A DNA stretch of 64,000 nt from Thauera sp. JM12B12 (GTDB taxonomy: Bacteria; Pseudomonadota; Gammaproteobacteria; Burkholderiales; Rhodocyclaceae), in assembly GCF_039614725.1 (NCBI RefSeq), contig NZ_CP154859.1:2480001-2544000 (forward strand). The letters run 5' to 3'. Numbering within the stretch: position 1 is the stretch's first letter; each line of letters starts with the position of its first letter. Positions 34,831 to 44,947 of this stretch are shown here, in pieces. The notes beneath the pieces were generated by a model, which was not told where the DNA came from, did not search any database, and worked only from the letters and a program-made list of their open reading frames with translations. A program made the position numbers and the translations under genes.

Positions 34831-34856
34831 CAGACACGGACAGATTGAAATAGTTC
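34831..34856 (-). promoter_or_regulatory. Candidate sigma-E autoregulatory promoter of rpoE
   Basis: The minus strand reads GAACTA, 16 bases, TCTGT, close to the sigma-E consensus GAACTT-N16-TCTGA. It lies about 90 bp before rpoE. A TATAAT at about 34786-34791 on the same strand may be a second, sigma-70 promoter, without a good -35. The rest of the 287-bp gap must also hold the nadB promoter, which I cannot place. Confidence 0.6.
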
Positions 34857-35027
34857 AGGCCCGCGCAGGGTCATTGCCCCCCTGCCCGATCCGCCCGCAC
34901 CTCGAGCGCGAGCGCCCCGCACCCAAGGCGTGCGCGTGCGGCCGGCGCTGGCGGATGCCTTGTCACGGCGTGCTATATTCCCCGCGTCCTTTCTTTCGCG
35001 ACCCCTTCCCAGAGCCAGGGCCAAATC

Positions 35028-36626
35028 TTGCTGAAACAATACGACGTCCTCATCCTTGGCAGCGGCACGGCTGGCCAATCCATGGCGCTGCGCCTCGCCG
35101 ATCGCCTGCGCGTGGCGGTCGTCACCAAGCGCGAACTGGCCGACAGCGCGAGCAACTGGGCGCAAGGCGGCATTGCCGCGGTACTGGACAACGCCGACAG
35201 TATCGAAGCCCACATTCAGGACACCTTCGTCGCGGGCGCCGGGCTGTGCAACGCGGAATCGACCCGTTTCGTCGTCGAGAACGGCAAGCGTGCAATCGAG
35301 TGGCTGATCGATCGTGGCGTCCCCTTCACTCGTGAAGCCGACTCCCAGCTCGGCTACCACCTCACGCGGGAGGGCGGCCATTCGCACCGGCGCATCATTC
35401 ATGCCGCCGACGCCACCGGGGCGGCCGTACAGGCCACGCTCGGCGAACATGTCCGCAATCATCCCAACATCGACATCTTCGAGCACCATATCGCGGTCGA
35501 CCTGGTGATCGGCGACAAGATCGGGCAGCCGGGAGCCGGCTGCCTCGGCGCATACGTGCTCGACATCGAGGCCGACGAGGTCGTCACCTTTGCTGCACGC
35601 AACACGGTTCTCGCAACTGGTGGCACCGGCAAGGTCTATCTGTACACCACGAATCCCGACGTGGCGACCGGCGATGGCGTCGCCATGGCGTGGCGCGCGG
35701 GCTGCCGGGTTGGCAACATGGAGTTCATCCAGTTCCACCCGACCTGCCTGTACCACCCGCAAGCCAAATCCTTCCTGATCTCCGAGGCCGTGCGTGGAGA
35801 GGGCGGCTTGCTGAAGCTGCCGGATGGCACGCGCTTCATGGCCGAGCATGACCCGCGCGAGGAACTCGCCCCGCGCGACGTGGTGGCGCGCGCGATCGAC
35901 TTCGAGATGAAGAAGCGTGGCCTCGACTGTGTCTACCTCGACATCAGCCACAAGCCTGCCGCCTGGTTGCGCGAGCATTTCCCCAACATCCATGCGCGCT
36001 GCCTCGAATTGGGTATCGACATCACCAGGGAGCCGATCCCGGTAGTGCCCGCCGCCCATTATTCGTGCGGCGGCATCATGACGGACCTTGCGGCACGCAC
36101 GGACGTCCCCGGCCTCTACGCCGTGGGCGAGTGCGCGTGCACGGGGTTGCACGGCGCCAACCGTCTGGCGAGCAACTCGCTGCTTGAATGCCTCGTGTTC
36201 GGGGAGGCTGCGGCGGACGACATCCTCTCCAAGCCCGCGCAGCGGGCCCCCGTCCTGCCCGACTGGGATGAGAGCCGGGTCACCGACGCCGACGAGGAGG
36301 TCGTCATCTCGCACAACTGGGCGGAACTGCGGCGGTTCATGTGGGACTATGTCGGCATCGTGCGAACGACCAAACGACTGCGTCGGGCACAGCACCGGAT
36401 CCGGCTGCTCGCCCGCGAGATCGACGAGTTCTACTCGAATTTCCGCGTCAGCAACGACCTGATCGAATTGCGCAACCTGGTGGTGACGGCCGACCTGATC
36501 GTCGCCTGCGCTCTCAGGCGCAAGGAAAGTCGCGGCCTGCATCACTCGCGTGACTACCCCGACACCCTAGCCCGGGCGCGCGATACCGTGCTGCGTCCTC
36601 GGAGAACGCGGCGCAAGGGCGCCTGA
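35028..36626 (+). CDS. nadB: L-aspartate oxidase
   Basis: A 532-residue flavoprotein: FAD motif [20 protein letters not shown] at the N-terminus, [32 protein letters not shown], and the active-site [10 protein letters not shown] and [20 protein letters not shown], with the succinate-dehydrogenase-type C-terminal domain. It oxidises aspartate to iminoaspartate, the first step of NAD synthesis. The likely start is TTG at 35028, because [11 protein letters not shown] is the conserved N-terminus and no ATG lies before the FAD motif. nadA and nadC are not in the window. Confidence 0.95.
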   Translation: MLKQYDVLILGSGTAGQSMALRLADRLRVAVVTKRELADSASNWAQGGIAAVLDNADSIEAHIQDTFVAGAGLCNAESTRFVVENGKRAIEWLIDRGVPFTREADSQLGYHLTREGGHSHRRIIHAADATGAAVQATLGEHVRNHPNIDIFEHHIAVDLVIGDKIGQPGAGCLGAYVLDIEADEVVTFAARNTVLATGGTGKVYLYTTNPDVATGDGVAMAWRAGCRVGNMEFIQFHPTCLYHPQAKSFLISEAVRGEGGLLKLPDGTRFMAEHDPREELAPRDVVARAIDFEMKKRGLDCVYLDISHKPAAWLREHFPNIHARCLELGIDITREPIPVVPAAHYSCGGIMTDLAARTDVPGLYAVGECACTGLHGANRLASNSLLECLVFGEAAADDILSKPAQRAPVLPDWDESRVTDADEEVVISHNWAELRRFMWDYVGIVRTTKRLRRAQHRIRLLAREIDEFYSNFRVSNDLIELRNLVVTADLIVACALRRKESRGLHHSRDYPDTLARARDTVLRPRRTRRKGA

Positions 36627-36667
36627 AGCGCAGAAAGGCGCGCCGGTCGCTTCGCGCCGGCTGCGGT

Positions 36668-37183
36668 TCAGGCCAAAACCGGAGCGTCCGCAACGGGGCG
36701 CCCTGCCTTGTGGCGCAGCCAGATGCGGAACAGGCGCCAGTCCCTTGCGTGGAGGTTGCGCGCCAGCAACATCATCGCCGGCACGCGGATCACGCCGTCG
36801 CAGCAGGGCGCAGCGCCGTCCAGCGCGACCGGGCGAAACCACACCGCCCAGCCCAGCACGACCACCGAATCCGGAGCCACCCGCCAGACGCTCCCGCCCT
36901 CCCCTGTCGCAGGCAGGACCTCGAGCAGGCCATCCTCGTGCAGGCACAGCATGCAGCCGCGCTTCCGGAACTCGGACCATAGCGCGCGCAACAGCGAGGC
37001 GAACACGGTCAGCAGAACCAGCAGCGCACCGGTGCGCTCCAGGGCGGACGCCTCATGCGCATGCAGGGCGTCCACGACCGCCGGGACATGAAAAAGCGCC
37101 AGCGCGGCCGCAAGGTGTGCGACCAGCACTGACGCGATGATCGCCCGCGAAGAGCGCAACCTCAGTTCCAACGGAAACTGCAT
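36668..37183 (-). CDS. YgfX-family membrane protein
   Basis: A 171-residue protein with two membrane helices near the N-terminus (about 14-35 and 50-68) and a soluble domain (CLHEDGLLEVLPATGEGGSV, VLGWAVWFRP). It resembles the YgfX/CptA family, which in E. coli sits with SdhE; no sdhE gene is adjacent here. The ATG at 37183 has a GGGGG sequence upstream. It follows fabF on the same strand after 33 bp and is convergent with nadB. Confidence 0.72.
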   Translation of the reverse strand: MQFPLELRLRSSRAIIASVLVAHLAAALALFHVPAVVDALHAHEASALERTGALLVLLTVFASLLRALWSEFRKRGCMLCLHEDGLLEVLPATGEGGSVWRVAPDSVVVLGWAVWFRPVALDGAAPCCDGVIRVPAMMLLARNLHARDWRLFRIWLRHKAGRPVADAPVLA

Positions 37184-37216
37184 GGCGCCCCCGGGCAAAA
37201 CTGAAGGGAAAAAGGA

Positions 37217-38458
37217 TCAGACGCGGCGGAACACCAGGGTACCGTTCGTTCCGCCGAAGCCGAAGTTGTTCTTCAGCGCGACGTCGATCCTCATGTCGCG
37301 CGCAACGTTCGCGCAGTAGTCCAGATCGCACTCCGGGTCCTGCTCGAAGATGTTGATCGTCGGCGGCGAAATCTGGTTATGCACGGCCAGCACGGTGAAC
37401 ACCGACTCGAGTCCGCCTGCTCCGCCGAGGAGATGGCCGGTCATGGACTTGGTGGAGTTCACGACCAGCTTGCGCGCGCTGTCTTCCCCGAAGGCGAGCT
37501 TGATCGCATCGGTCTCGTTCTTGTCCCCCAGTGGCGTCGAGGTGCCATGGGCATTGAGGTAGTGCACCTGATCGGGGCTGACCCCTGCGTTCTGCATGGC
37601 ATTCAGCATGCTGCGGCGCGGGCCATCGGTGTCGGGGGCCGTCATGTGATAGGCGTCCCCGCTCATGCCGAAGCCGGCGAGCTCGGCGTAGATCTTCGCG
37701 CCGCGACGGACGGCGTGCTCGTACTCCTCGATCACCATCACACCGGCGCCCTCGCCGAGCACGAAGCCGTCGCGGTCCTTGTCCCACGGCCGGCTGGCGG
37801 TCGCCGGATCGTCGTTGCGGGTGGACAGCGCCTTGGCCGAGGCAAAACCGCCGATCGCGAGATTGGTCACCGTCGACTCGGCGCCACCGCACACCATCAC
37901 GTCGGCGTCGCCGTACTCGATCATCCGCGCGCTCATTCCGATCGCATGAAGACCGGTCGTGCATGCGGTCACGACCGCGAGGTTGGGCCCCTTCATGCCG
38001 AACATGATCGACAGATTGCCGGAGATCATGTTGATGATCGTGCCGGGGATGAAGAAGGGCGAAATCTTGCGTGGGCCGCCACCGAGGAAATCATCGTGGG
38101 TTTCCTCGATCATCGGCAGACCGCCGATGCCGGAGCCGATATTCACGCCGATGCGGTCGGCGTTGGCCTCGGTGACCTCGATGCCGGAATCGCGGATCGC
38201 CTGGATGCCGGCCGCCATGCCGTAATGAATGAACACATCCATCCGGCGCGCTTCCTTTGCCGACAGATAGGCGGAGACGTCGAACCCCTTCACCTCGCCG
38301 GCGATGCGAGAGGCGAAATTGCTCGCATCGAAACGGGTGATCGGACCAATGCCGCTCTTGCCGGCGATCAGGTTTTCCCAGGCCTCGGGAACAGTATTGC
38401 CGACCGGCGATATCACGCCCAGACCGGTGACGACGACTCTACGACGCGACACGGGCAA
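37217..38458 (-). CDS. fabF: 3-oxoacyl-ACP synthase II
   Basis: A 413-residue condensing enzyme. The active-site Cys is in TACTTGLHAIG and the two His in YLNAHGTSTPLGD and KSMTGHLLGGAGG. It elongates acyl-ACP with malonyl-ACP. It starts 95 bp after acpP in the same operon. Confidence 0.97.
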   Translation of the reverse strand: MPVSRRRVVVTGLGVISPVGNTVPEAWENLIAGKSGIGPITRFDASNFASRIAGEVKGFDVSAYLSAKEARRMDVFIHYGMAAGIQAIRDSGIEVTEANADRIGVNIGSGIGGLPMIEETHDDFLGGGPRKISPFFIPGTIINMISGNLSIMFGMKGPNLAVVTACTTGLHAIGMSARMIEYGDADVMVCGGAESTVTNLAIGGFASAKALSTRNDDPATASRPWDKDRDGFVLGEGAGVMVIEEYEHAVRRGAKIYAELAGFGMSGDAYHMTAPDTDGPRRSMLNAMQNAGVSPDQVHYLNAHGTSTPLGDKNETDAIKLAFGEDSARKLVVNSTKSMTGHLLGGAGGLESVFTVLAVHNQISPPTINIFEQDPECDLDYCANVARDMRIDVALKNNFGFGGTNGTLVFRRV

Positions 38459-38553
38459 CTCCGTCTAAATCATTGAACGAAACAAAACCTGCCCGGAAGC
38501 CGCAGGTTGCTGCGGGCGCCGGACAGGGAACGCTGGAACAGCGCAGCGGATGC

Positions 38554-38793
38554 TTACTTCTTGAGGTGGGCGTTGACGTAGTCGATCGCCTGCTGGACGG
38601 TGGTGATCTTCTCGGCCTCTTCGTCCGGGATCTCGCACTCGAACTCTTCTTCCAGCGCCATGACCAGCTCCACGGTGTCCAGCGAATCCGCGCCCAGATC
38701 ATCGACGAACGAAGACTCGGTCTTGATCTCCGATTCGTTCACGCCAAGTTGCTCAGCGACGATCTTCTTGACGCGCTGTTCGATGTTCTCCAT
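38554..38793 (-). CDS. acpP: Acyl carrier protein
   Basis: A 79-residue acidic protein with the phosphopantetheine site [20 protein letters not shown] (Ser about 38). It carries the growing acyl chain. An aaggag-like sequence lies upstream. A terminator-like hairpin separates it from fabG, so it may also have its own promoter, in keeping with the high level this protein needs. Confidence 0.98.
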   Translation of the reverse strand: MENIEQRVKKIVAEQLGVNESEIKTESSFVDDLGADSLDTVELVMALEEEFECEIPDEEAEKITTVQQAIDYVNAHLKK

Positions 38794-38828
38794 GAACCAA
38801 CTCCTTCCTGAGGGTGACAGGTGAATGT

Positions 38829-38859
38829 AAAAAGCCGGCGTATTCTACCAAAACGCCGG
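38829..38859 (-). terminator. Intrinsic terminator or attenuator between fabG and acpP
   Basis: On the minus strand CCGGCGT pairs with ACGCCGG across an eleven-base loop and is followed by CTTTTT. It lies inside the operon, 36 bp before acpP, so it should reduce or reset transcription into acpP. Confidence 0.72.
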
Positions 38860-38881
38860 GGAACCGCTATCCCGACGCGAA

Positions 38882-39631
38882 TCAGGACATGTACATGCCG
38901 CCATTGACGTGCAGGGTGGTGCCCGTTACGTAGGCGGCAGCGGGGGAAGCGAGGAACGCCACGGCGCCGGCGATTTCCTCCGGACGGCCGAGACGACCCA
39001 GCGCGATGTTGCCGAGCAGGGCGTCACGCGCCGCCTCGGGCAGCGCACGCGTCATGTCGGTGTCGATGAACCCGGGGGCGACGCAGTTGACCGTGATGTT
39101 GCGGCTGCCGAGCTCGCGCGCCAGTGCGCGCGTCATGCCCGCCACGCCGGCCTTGGCCGCGGCGTAGTTGGCCTGGCCCGGGTTGCCGGAACTGGCGACG
39201 ACCGAAGTGATGTTGATGATGCGGCCGTTGCGCGCCTTCATCATGCCGCGCATCACCAGCTTGCTCATGCGGAAGACGGCGCGCAGGTTGGTGTCGAGCA
39301 CGGCGTCCCACTCGTCGTCCTTCATGCGCATGGCAAGGTTGTCGCGAGTGATGCCGGCGTTGTTCACCAGGACGCCGATCGCGCCGAAGCGCTTCTCGAT
39401 GTCGCCGACGAGCGCCTCGCAGGCGGCGGCGTCGGTGACGTTGAGTGCCATGCCTGCGCCCTGAATGCCCGCCTCGGCGAGCGCCTGCCCGATCTCCGCG
39501 GCACCCGACTCGGAGGTCGCGGTACCGACGACCGTTGCGCCCAGTCGCCCGAGTTCGAGCGCGACGGCACGACCGATACCGCGCGATGCACCGGTGACCA
39601 GGGCAATCTGGCCTTCAAGCGAAAAATTCAT
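38882..39631 (-). CDS. fabG: 3-oxoacyl-ACP reductase
   Basis: A 249-residue short-chain dehydrogenase: the NADP motif TGASRGIGRAVA, NNAGITRDNL, catalytic Ser in ITSVVASSG and YxxxK (Tyr/Lys in NYAAAKAG). It reduces the 3-oxo group of acyl-ACP. It starts 3 bp after fabD. Confidence 0.97.
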   Translation of the reverse strand: MNFSLEGQIALVTGASRGIGRAVALELGRLGATVVGTATSESGAAEIGQALAEAGIQGAGMALNVTDAAACEALVGDIEKRFGAIGVLVNNAGITRDNLAMRMKDDEWDAVLDTNLRAVFRMSKLVMRGMMKARNGRIINITSVVASSGNPGQANYAAAKAGVAGMTRALARELGSRNITVNCVAPGFIDTDMTRALPEAARDALLGNIALGRLGRPEEIAGAVAFLASPAAAYVTGTTLHVNGGMYMS

Positions 39632-39634
39632 GAT

Positions 39635-40564
39635 CTACCTCACTGCGGCGATGGATTGCTCAAGGCTGGCCGCGTCGTGCGCCGAGCCGCCTTCGACGTC
39701 CTTGGCGATACGCTTGGTCATTCCTGCGAGGACCTTGCCCGGACCGCACTCGATGACGTGGCTCATGCCGCGCGCAGCCATCGCCTGCACCAGCTCGATC
39801 CAGCGCACCGGCGAATAAGCCTGGCGCACCAGGGCGTCGCGGATCTTCTCGGGCTCATCGTAGACCGCGACGTCGACGTTGTTGATGACTGCGATTTCCG
39901 GCTTGACGATGCTCACGCCCGCCAGACGCTCGGCAAGACGCTCCGCCGCGGGGCGCATCAGGGCGCAGTGGAAGGGCGCGGACACCGGCAGCAGCACAGC
40001 GCGCTTGGCGCCCTTGGCCTTGGCGATCTCGCTCGCACGCTCGACGGCAGCCTTGGTGCCGGCGATGACGATCTGACCCGGCGCGTTCAGGTTGGCGGCT
40101 TCGACCACCTGCCCCTGCGCCGCTTCGGCACACGCGGCATGCACCGCGTCTGGTTCGAGGCCCATCACCGCAGCCATCGCACCCTCACCGGCAGGCACCG
40201 CTTCCTGCATCGCCTGCGCCCGGAAGCGCACCAGCGGCACGGCATCCTTGAACGCCATCGCACCTGCCGCCACGAGCGCGGAGTACTCGCCCAGGCTGTG
40301 GCCGGCGACCATGGCCGGCTTCGGGCCACCGGCGGCGAGCCAGGCACGCCACGCGGCGACGCCAGCAGTCAGCATCAGGGGCTGCGTGTTCACGGTCAGG
40401 GCCAGCCGCTCGGCCGGGCCATCGCAGACCATGGCCCAGAGGTCTTCACCCAGGGCGTCGGACGCTTCGGCGAAGGTGTCGCGAATCACGGCCGACTCGC
40501 CGTAGGCGGCCATCATGCCGACCGACTGCGAACCCTGGCCGGGAAAAACCAGCGCAAATGGCAT
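39635..40564 (-). CDS. fabD: Malonyl-CoA:ACP transacylase
   Basis: A 309-residue acyltransferase starting MPFALVFPGQGSQSVGM. The nucleophile Ser is in AGHSLGEYSALVAAG and the His in ALPVSAPFHC-like VSAPFHCALM. GGAG precedes the ATG at 40564; an open frame extends to 40600 without a better start. It loads malonate on AcpP. Confidence 0.97.
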   Translation of the reverse strand: MPFALVFPGQGSQSVGMMAAYGESAVIRDTFAEASDALGEDLWAMVCDGPAERLALTVNTQPLMLTAGVAAWRAWLAAGGPKPAMVAGHSLGEYSALVAAGAMAFKDAVPLVRFRAQAMQEAVPAGEGAMAAVMGLEPDAVHAACAEAAQGQVVEAANLNAPGQIVIAGTKAAVERASEIAKAKGAKRAVLLPVSAPFHCALMRPAAERLAERLAGVSIVKPEIAVINNVDVAVYDEPEKIRDALVRQAYSPVRWIELVQAMAARGMSHVIECGPGKVLAGMTKRIAKDVEGGSAHDAASLEQSIAAVR

Positions 40565-40600
40565 GCTGTTCTCCACTTTTCGGTTGTTGGGGGAGGACAC

Positions 40601-41566
40601 TCAGAAATCGATCAGGGCAGCGCCCCAGGTAAAGCCGCCGCCCACGCCCTCGACGATCACGCGCTGTCCCGAACGCACCCGGCCCGAGCGCACTGCTTCA
40701 TCGAGCGCGAGCGGAATCGAGGCAGCCGAGGTGTTGCCGTGATGGTCGACGGTGGTGATCACGCGCTCCATCGGCAGCCCGAGGCGCTTGGCGGTGGCCT
40801 GGATGATGCGGATGTTGGCCTGGTGCGGAATCAGCCAATCCACGCTGTCCGCGCCCGCGTCCGCCTGCTCCAGAACCTCCTGGGCGACGTCGCCGAGCAC
40901 CTTCACCGCGAACTTGAACACTGCCTGGCCGTCCATGCGCAGGAACGGGTCGCCGATCACCTGACCCGACGCGACGCCGCCCGGCACGCACAGGATGGGA
41001 TGGTGGCTGCCATCGGCATGCAGGGCCGAGGCACGGATGCCCGGACGATCGGAGGCTTCGAGAACGACTGCGCCGGCACCGTCGCCGAAGAGCACGCAGG
41101 TCCCGCGGTCCGACCAGTCGAGGATGCGCGAGAAGACTTCCGCGCCGATCACCAGCGCACGCTTGTGACTGCCGGAACGGATGAATTTCTCGGCCACCGT
41201 GAGCGCATACACGAAGCCGCTGCACACCGCCTGCACGTCGAAGGCCGCACCGCCATTGCGGATACCGAGCTTGGCCTGCACCAGCGCCGCGGTACTCGGG
41301 AAGATGTAGTCCGGGGTCGAGGTGGCGACGATGATGAGGTCGATGTCGTCCGGCTCGCACCCTGCAGCCTCGATCGCGCGCTCCGCAGCGACGCGGGCAA
41401 GGTCGCTCGCGCCGACGTCGGCGGCGGCAAGGTGGCGGCTGCGGATGCCCGAGCGCGAAACGATCCACTCGTCCGAGGTATCGATGCCGCGCGCGACCAG
41501 GTCGTCGTTGCTGACCGGGTTCCCCGGCAGATGACTGCCGGTGCCCGCAATCCGTGCGTAGATCAT
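40601..41566 (-). CDS. fabH: 3-oxoacyl-ACP synthase III
   Basis: A 321-residue initiating condensing enzyme. The catalytic triad is visible: Cys in [12 protein letters not shown], His in IPHQANIRI and Asn in [10 protein letters not shown]. It starts fatty-acid synthesis from acetyl-CoA and malonyl-ACP. Coupled to plsX by a four-base overlap. Confidence 0.97.
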   Translation of the reverse strand: MIYARIAGTGSHLPGNPVSNDDLVARGIDTSDEWIVSRSGIRSRHLAAADVGASDLARVAAERAIEAAGCEPDDIDLIIVATSTPDYIFPSTAALVQAKLGIRNGGAAFDVQAVCSGFVYALTVAEKFIRSGSHKRALVIGAEVFSRILDWSDRGTCVLFGDGAGAVVLEASDRPGIRASALHADGSHHPILCVPGGVASGQVIGDPFLRMDGQAVFKFAVKVLGDVAQEVLEQADAGADSVDWLIPHQANIRIIQATAKRLGLPMERVITTVDHHGNTSAASIPLALDEAVRSGRVRSGQRVIVEGVGGGFTWGAALIDF

Positions 41567-42585
41567 GCCTTCACCTCGTTCATGCTCGCCATGCGTTCGG
41601 AAATGCGTTCGATCAGCCGGTTCGATGCCGCCTCGGCGGCGCGCGAGAGCGCGTTCTGGAAGGCCACCGGGTCGGCGGAACCATGGCTCTTGAGGACCAC
41701 GCCGCGCAGTCCGAGCAGCGGCGCGCCGTTGTACAGGCGGTGGTCGACGCGCTGCTTGAAGCGCTTGAGCACCGGCAGTGCGAGGATCGCCAGCAGTTTG
41801 GTCAGCGGCGTGCGCTTGAACTCTTGCTTGAGGAAGGCACCGATCATTTGCGCGAGGCCTTCCGAAGTCTTAAGCGCGACGTTGCCGACGAAGCCGTCGC
41901 ATACCACGACGTCCACCGTGCCCTCGTAGATGTCGTTGCCCTCGACGTTGCCGTAGAAATTCAGGCCGCTGTTGCGCAGCAGCTCGCCGGCTTCCTTGAC
42001 GACGTCGTTGCCCTTGATGACTTCCTCGCCGATGTTGAGCAGACCCACCGACGGGCGGTCCTTGTGCTCGATCGCGGCGACCAGCATCGCGCCCATGACG
42101 CCGAACTGGAGGAGATGCTCGGCAGAACAATCAACGTTGGCACCAAGGTCGAGAACATAGGTGTGGCCGTGCATCGAGGGCAGCACGGTCGCGATCGCCG
42201 GGCGGTCGATCCCGGGCAGCGTCTTGAGCACGAAGCGCGAGATCGCCATCAACGCGCCGGTGTTACCCGCCGACACGGCGGCACTGGCGACACCTTCCTT
42301 GACGAGGTCGATCGCGACCCGCATCGAGGAATCCTTCTTCGTGCGCATCGCGATCGCGGGCGGATCGTCCATCGCCACGACCTCGGTTGCCGGATGCAGG
42401 CGCAGTCGGGAACCGAACTCCGCGGCTGCACTGCCCAACAGCGGGCGGATCGCTTCCTCGCGCCCGACCAGAACGGCACTGGCATCGGGATGCGAACGCA
42501 GGAACGACAACGCGGCGGGCACGGTCACGACCGGGCCGTGATCGCCACCCATGCAGTCGATCGCAATGGTGACACCCATCGGCAT
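41563..42585 (-). CDS. plsX: Phosphate acyltransferase PlsX
   Basis: A 340-residue protein beginning [20 protein letters not shown] with the family's [12 protein letters not shown] motif and [17 protein letters not shown] near the C-terminal half. It makes acyl-phosphate from acyl-ACP for phospholipid synthesis. It follows rpmF after a strong terminator. Confidence 0.96.
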   Translation of the reverse strand: MPMGVTIAIDCMGGDHGPVVTVPAALSFLRSHPDASAVLVGREEAIRPLLGSAAAEFGSRLRLHPATEVVAMDDPPAIAMRTKKDSSMRVAIDLVKEGVASAAVSAGNTGALMAISRFVLKTLPGIDRPAIATVLPSMHGHTYVLDLGANVDCSAEHLLQFGVMGAMLVAAIEHKDRPSVGLLNIGEEVIKGNDVVKEAGELLRNSGLNFYGNVEGNDIYEGTVDVVVCDGFVGNVALKTSEGLAQMIGAFLKQEFKRTPLTKLLAILALPVLKRFKQRVDHRLYNGAPLLGLRGVVLKSHGSADPVAFQNALSRAAEAASNRLIERISERMASMNEVKA

Positions 42586-42615
42586 CTCGCGTGATCTTCT
42601 AGTTATAGAGGTCGG

Positions 42616-42653
42616 AAAAAAGGCGGCGCAGGCGCGATGCGCCCTGCGCCGCC
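42616..42653 (-). terminator. Intrinsic terminator after rpmF
   Basis: On the minus strand GGCGGCGCAGG pairs perfectly with CCTGCGCCGCC across a short loop and is followed by TTTTTT. It separates yceD-rpmF from plsX, so plsX needs read-through or its own promoter. Confidence 0.9.
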
Positions 42654-42675
42654 CTGCTTTTCTGGGGCTGCAGAA

Positions 42676-42855
42676 TTACTCGCCCTTGGTCTTCAGGACC
42701 TTCTTGCCGCGGTAGAAACCGTTGGGGCTGATGTGGTGACGCAGATGCACCTCGCCGGTGGTCGGCTCGACGGCCAGCGCCGGACCGGTGAGGAAGTCGT
42801 GCGCACGGTGCATGCCACGCTTGGACGGGGACTTCTTGTTCTGCTGAACGGCCAT
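42676..42855 (-). CDS. rpmF: 50S ribosomal protein L32
   Basis: A 59-residue basic protein starting [20 protein letters not shown], the L32 signature, with [10 protein letters not shown] near the end. The zinc-binding cysteines of some L32 forms are absent. It lies between yceD and plsX in the usual order, with an aggag ribosome-binding sequence. Confidence 0.97.
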   Translation of the reverse strand: MAVQQNKKSPSKRGMHRAHDFLTGPALAVEPTTGEVHLRHHISPNGFYRGKKVLKTKGE

Positions 42856-42884
42856 GAGTAAAGCTCCTAAATCAAATATCGCGC

Positions 42885-43409
42885 CTATTTCGCGCTGGGA
42901 CTGCCTCGCAGCGACGCCAGCGCAGCGAAAGGCGATTCTTTGGACGACCCGCCATCAGGGCGGGGCGCCTCACAAACCTGGTGTCGCGGGGCGATCGGCA
43001 GCGCCAGCAGGATCTCGTCCTCGAGCAGCGCCAGCACATCGAGCTCCCCTTCAATCTCGATCGCGTCGACCTCGTCGTTCTCCAGCTCCTCTTCGGGAAT
43101 CGGCTGGCCGACGCGCACCGGCTGCAGCAAGGTATCGAGCCTGAGCGGCCACTCGAGCCCGGCCAGACAGCGCTGACAACGCAGCTGGAGCACACCATCC
43201 ACCTGCAAGCGCAGGCGCGGCTCCATGCCCTCGGCACCCTCGACCATCGAGCCCGCGACCCGCCAGCCGAGCACGTCTTGCGTGGACGCCAGCGCATCGG
43301 ACAGGCGCAACAGATCGGCCACGGCGAGTTCGCCCTCGATCGAGCGGGACTCCGCGGCGAACCGGAATGGGTCCGGGATGATTCTGGACGGAACGCCTTG
43401 TTGCGACAT
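42885..43409 (-). CDS. yceD: YceD/DUF177 family protein
   Basis: A 174-residue protein with the DUF177 core: [16 protein letters not shown] (CxxC) and an acidic stretch ([18 protein letters not shown]). The family is coupled to rpmF and is involved in large-subunit rRNA processing. It starts the operon yceD-rpmF-plsX-fabHDG-acpP-fabF and is divergent from maf. Confidence 0.93.
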   Translation of the reverse strand: MSQQGVPSRIIPDPFRFAAESRSIEGELAVADLLRLSDALASTQDVLGWRVAGSMVEGAEGMEPRLRLQVDGVLQLRCQRCLAGLEWPLRLDTLLQPVRVGQPIPEEELENDEVDAIEIEGELDVLALLEDEILLALPIAPRHQVCEAPRPDGGSSKESPFAALASLRGSPSAK

Positions 43410-43614
43410 AAGCCCGGCATGATATTATTTTTTCGAGTCGCGTGTAAAGCCTTCAATTCACTTGTAAACGGCTTCACCAGCGTCGCGCCTCGATCCCTTG
43501 CAGGGCCATCGGCTTGCCGCCACCCCGGCATGCATGATCGCTTGCCCGCCGCGCACGCACGACCCGCCACCCCACCACTCCCGGCGTCTTCCACAGCCCG
43601 AGCCCATTTTCCCT

Positions 43615-44190
43615 ATGAAACTCGTCCTCGCCTCCACCTCGGCCTACCGCAAGATGCTGCTCGAGCGCCTGCACGTCCCGTTCGAGACCGACCGCCCCGA
43701 GACCGACGAAACCCCCTTTCCCGGCGAGGCGCCCGCTGCCATCGCCGAGCGCCTCGCCGCCGAGAAGGCGCGCGCAGTGGCGGGACGCTGGCCCGACGCG
43801 CTCGTCATCGGCAGCGACCAGGTTGCCTACATCGGTGACGAGGTGTTCGGCAAACCCGGTACGGAAGAGCGCGCGATCGCGCAGTTGCAGCGCATGCGGG
43901 GCAAGACAGTTGTGTTCCACACCGCACTCGCGCTCCTCAATACGGGCAACGGCCGCCTCCAGGTCGAGGGCGTTCCGACGGAGGTACGGTTTCGCGACCT
44001 GAGCGACGCGGAAATCCGTCGCTACGTCGCCAAGGAGCGCCCGCTGGACTGTGCCGGCAGCGCCAAGTCGGAGGGACTCGGCATCACCCTGCTCGACGCC
44101 ATGCCCGGAGAGGACCCCACCGCGCTGATCGGCCTGCCGCTGATCGCGCTCTCACGCATGCTCCGCGCCGAGGGGCTGGAGCTGCCGTGA
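43615..44190 (+). CDS. maf: Maf-family nucleotide pyrophosphatase
   Basis: A 191-residue protein starting MKLVLASTSAYRKMLLERL (Maf signature) with ALVIGSDQVAYIGDEVFGKPG (catalytic Asp) and KSEGLGITLLDAM. The family cleaves non-canonical or modified nucleoside triphosphates. The ATG at 43615 fits the conserved N-terminus. It overlaps the next gene by four bases. Confidence 0.94.
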   Translation: MKLVLASTSAYRKMLLERLHVPFETDRPETDETPFPGEAPAAIAERLAAEKARAVAGRWPDALVIGSDQVAYIGDEVFGKPGTEERAIAQLQRMRGKTVVFHTALALLNTGNGRLQVEGVPTEVRFRDLSDAEIRRYVAKERPLDCAGSAKSEGLGITLLDAMPGEDPTALIGLPLIALSRMLRAEGLELP

Positions 44191-44939
44191 CCACAGGCGC
44201 AAAGACCGACCGCGAGGCACGCCGCGGCACGCTCTACCTTCTTCCGGTCGCCCTCGGGGAGGCGGCGCCATGGCCGCATTTCCTACCCGCGCAGGTACAG
44301 GCGATCGCCTCAGGCCTGCGGCATTTCGTGGTCGAGACGGCGCGCGCCGCGCGTGCCCACCTGAAGCAGATCGACTACCCGCACCCCCTGCGCGAAACCG
44401 ACATCCGCGAGCTCCCGGCAGACACTGCGCGCGCTGGCAACGCCGTGCTCGACGCCCTGCTCGCACCCGCGCTGGCTGGCGAAGATCTCGGCCTGATGTC
44501 CGACGCCGGCTGCCCCGCAGTCGCCGACCCTGGCGCGCTATTGGTGGCGCGCGCGCACGCACTCGGGATCCGCGTCGTCCCGCTCGTGGGGCCGTCGTCC
44601 ATCCTGCTCGGACTGATGGGCTCCGGGCTCAATGGCCAGAGCTTCGCCTTTCATGGCTACCTGCCGGTCGGCGAGATCGAGCGCGACGCGATGCTGCGTG
44701 CGCTCGAGGACGAATCGCGCAAGCTCGGGCGCACACAGATCTTCATCGAGACGCCATACCGCAACGAGCGCATGCTCGAGGCCATGCTCAAGCAACTCAA
44801 GCCCGACACGCGGCTGTGCGTGGCCTGCGAACTGAACACCGCGAACGAAACCCTGCACACCCGCAGCGTACGCGACTGGCGCCGCACCGAGCGCCCCGCC
44901 CTGGCCAAGCGCCCGGCGCTCTTCCTGCTGCTGGCCTGA
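44187..44939 (+). CDS. RsmI-like tetrapyrrole-methylase-family SAM methyltransferase
   Basis: A 250-residue protein of the tetrapyrrole (corrin/porphyrin) methylase fold. GLMSDAGCPAVADPGALLV is the central SAM-binding segment, with VVPLVGPSSILLGLMGSGL following. It lacks the longer N-terminal part of true RsmI and is the short paralogue often placed after maf. The start is GTG at 44187, overlapping the maf stop. The substrate is probably ribosomal RNA but is not fixed by sequence. Confidence 0.85.
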   Translation: MTTGAKTDREARRGTLYLLPVALGEAAPWPHFLPAQVQAIASGLRHFVVETARAARAHLKQIDYPHPLRETDIRELPADTARAGNAVLDALLAPALAGEDLGLMSDAGCPAVADPGALLVARAHALGIRVVPLVGPSSILLGLMGSGLNGQSFAFHGYLPVGEIERDAMLRALEDESRKLGRTQIFIETPYRNERMLEAMLKQLKPDTRLCVACELNTANETLHTRSVRDWRRTERPALAKRPALFLLLA

Positions 44940-44947
44940 GAACCGAC

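Noticed and set aside
38909..41929. A 1006-codon plus-strand frame opposite fabG, fabD, fabH and plsX
   Set aside because: Complement of certain genes; His/Arg/Gly-rich shadow without domains.
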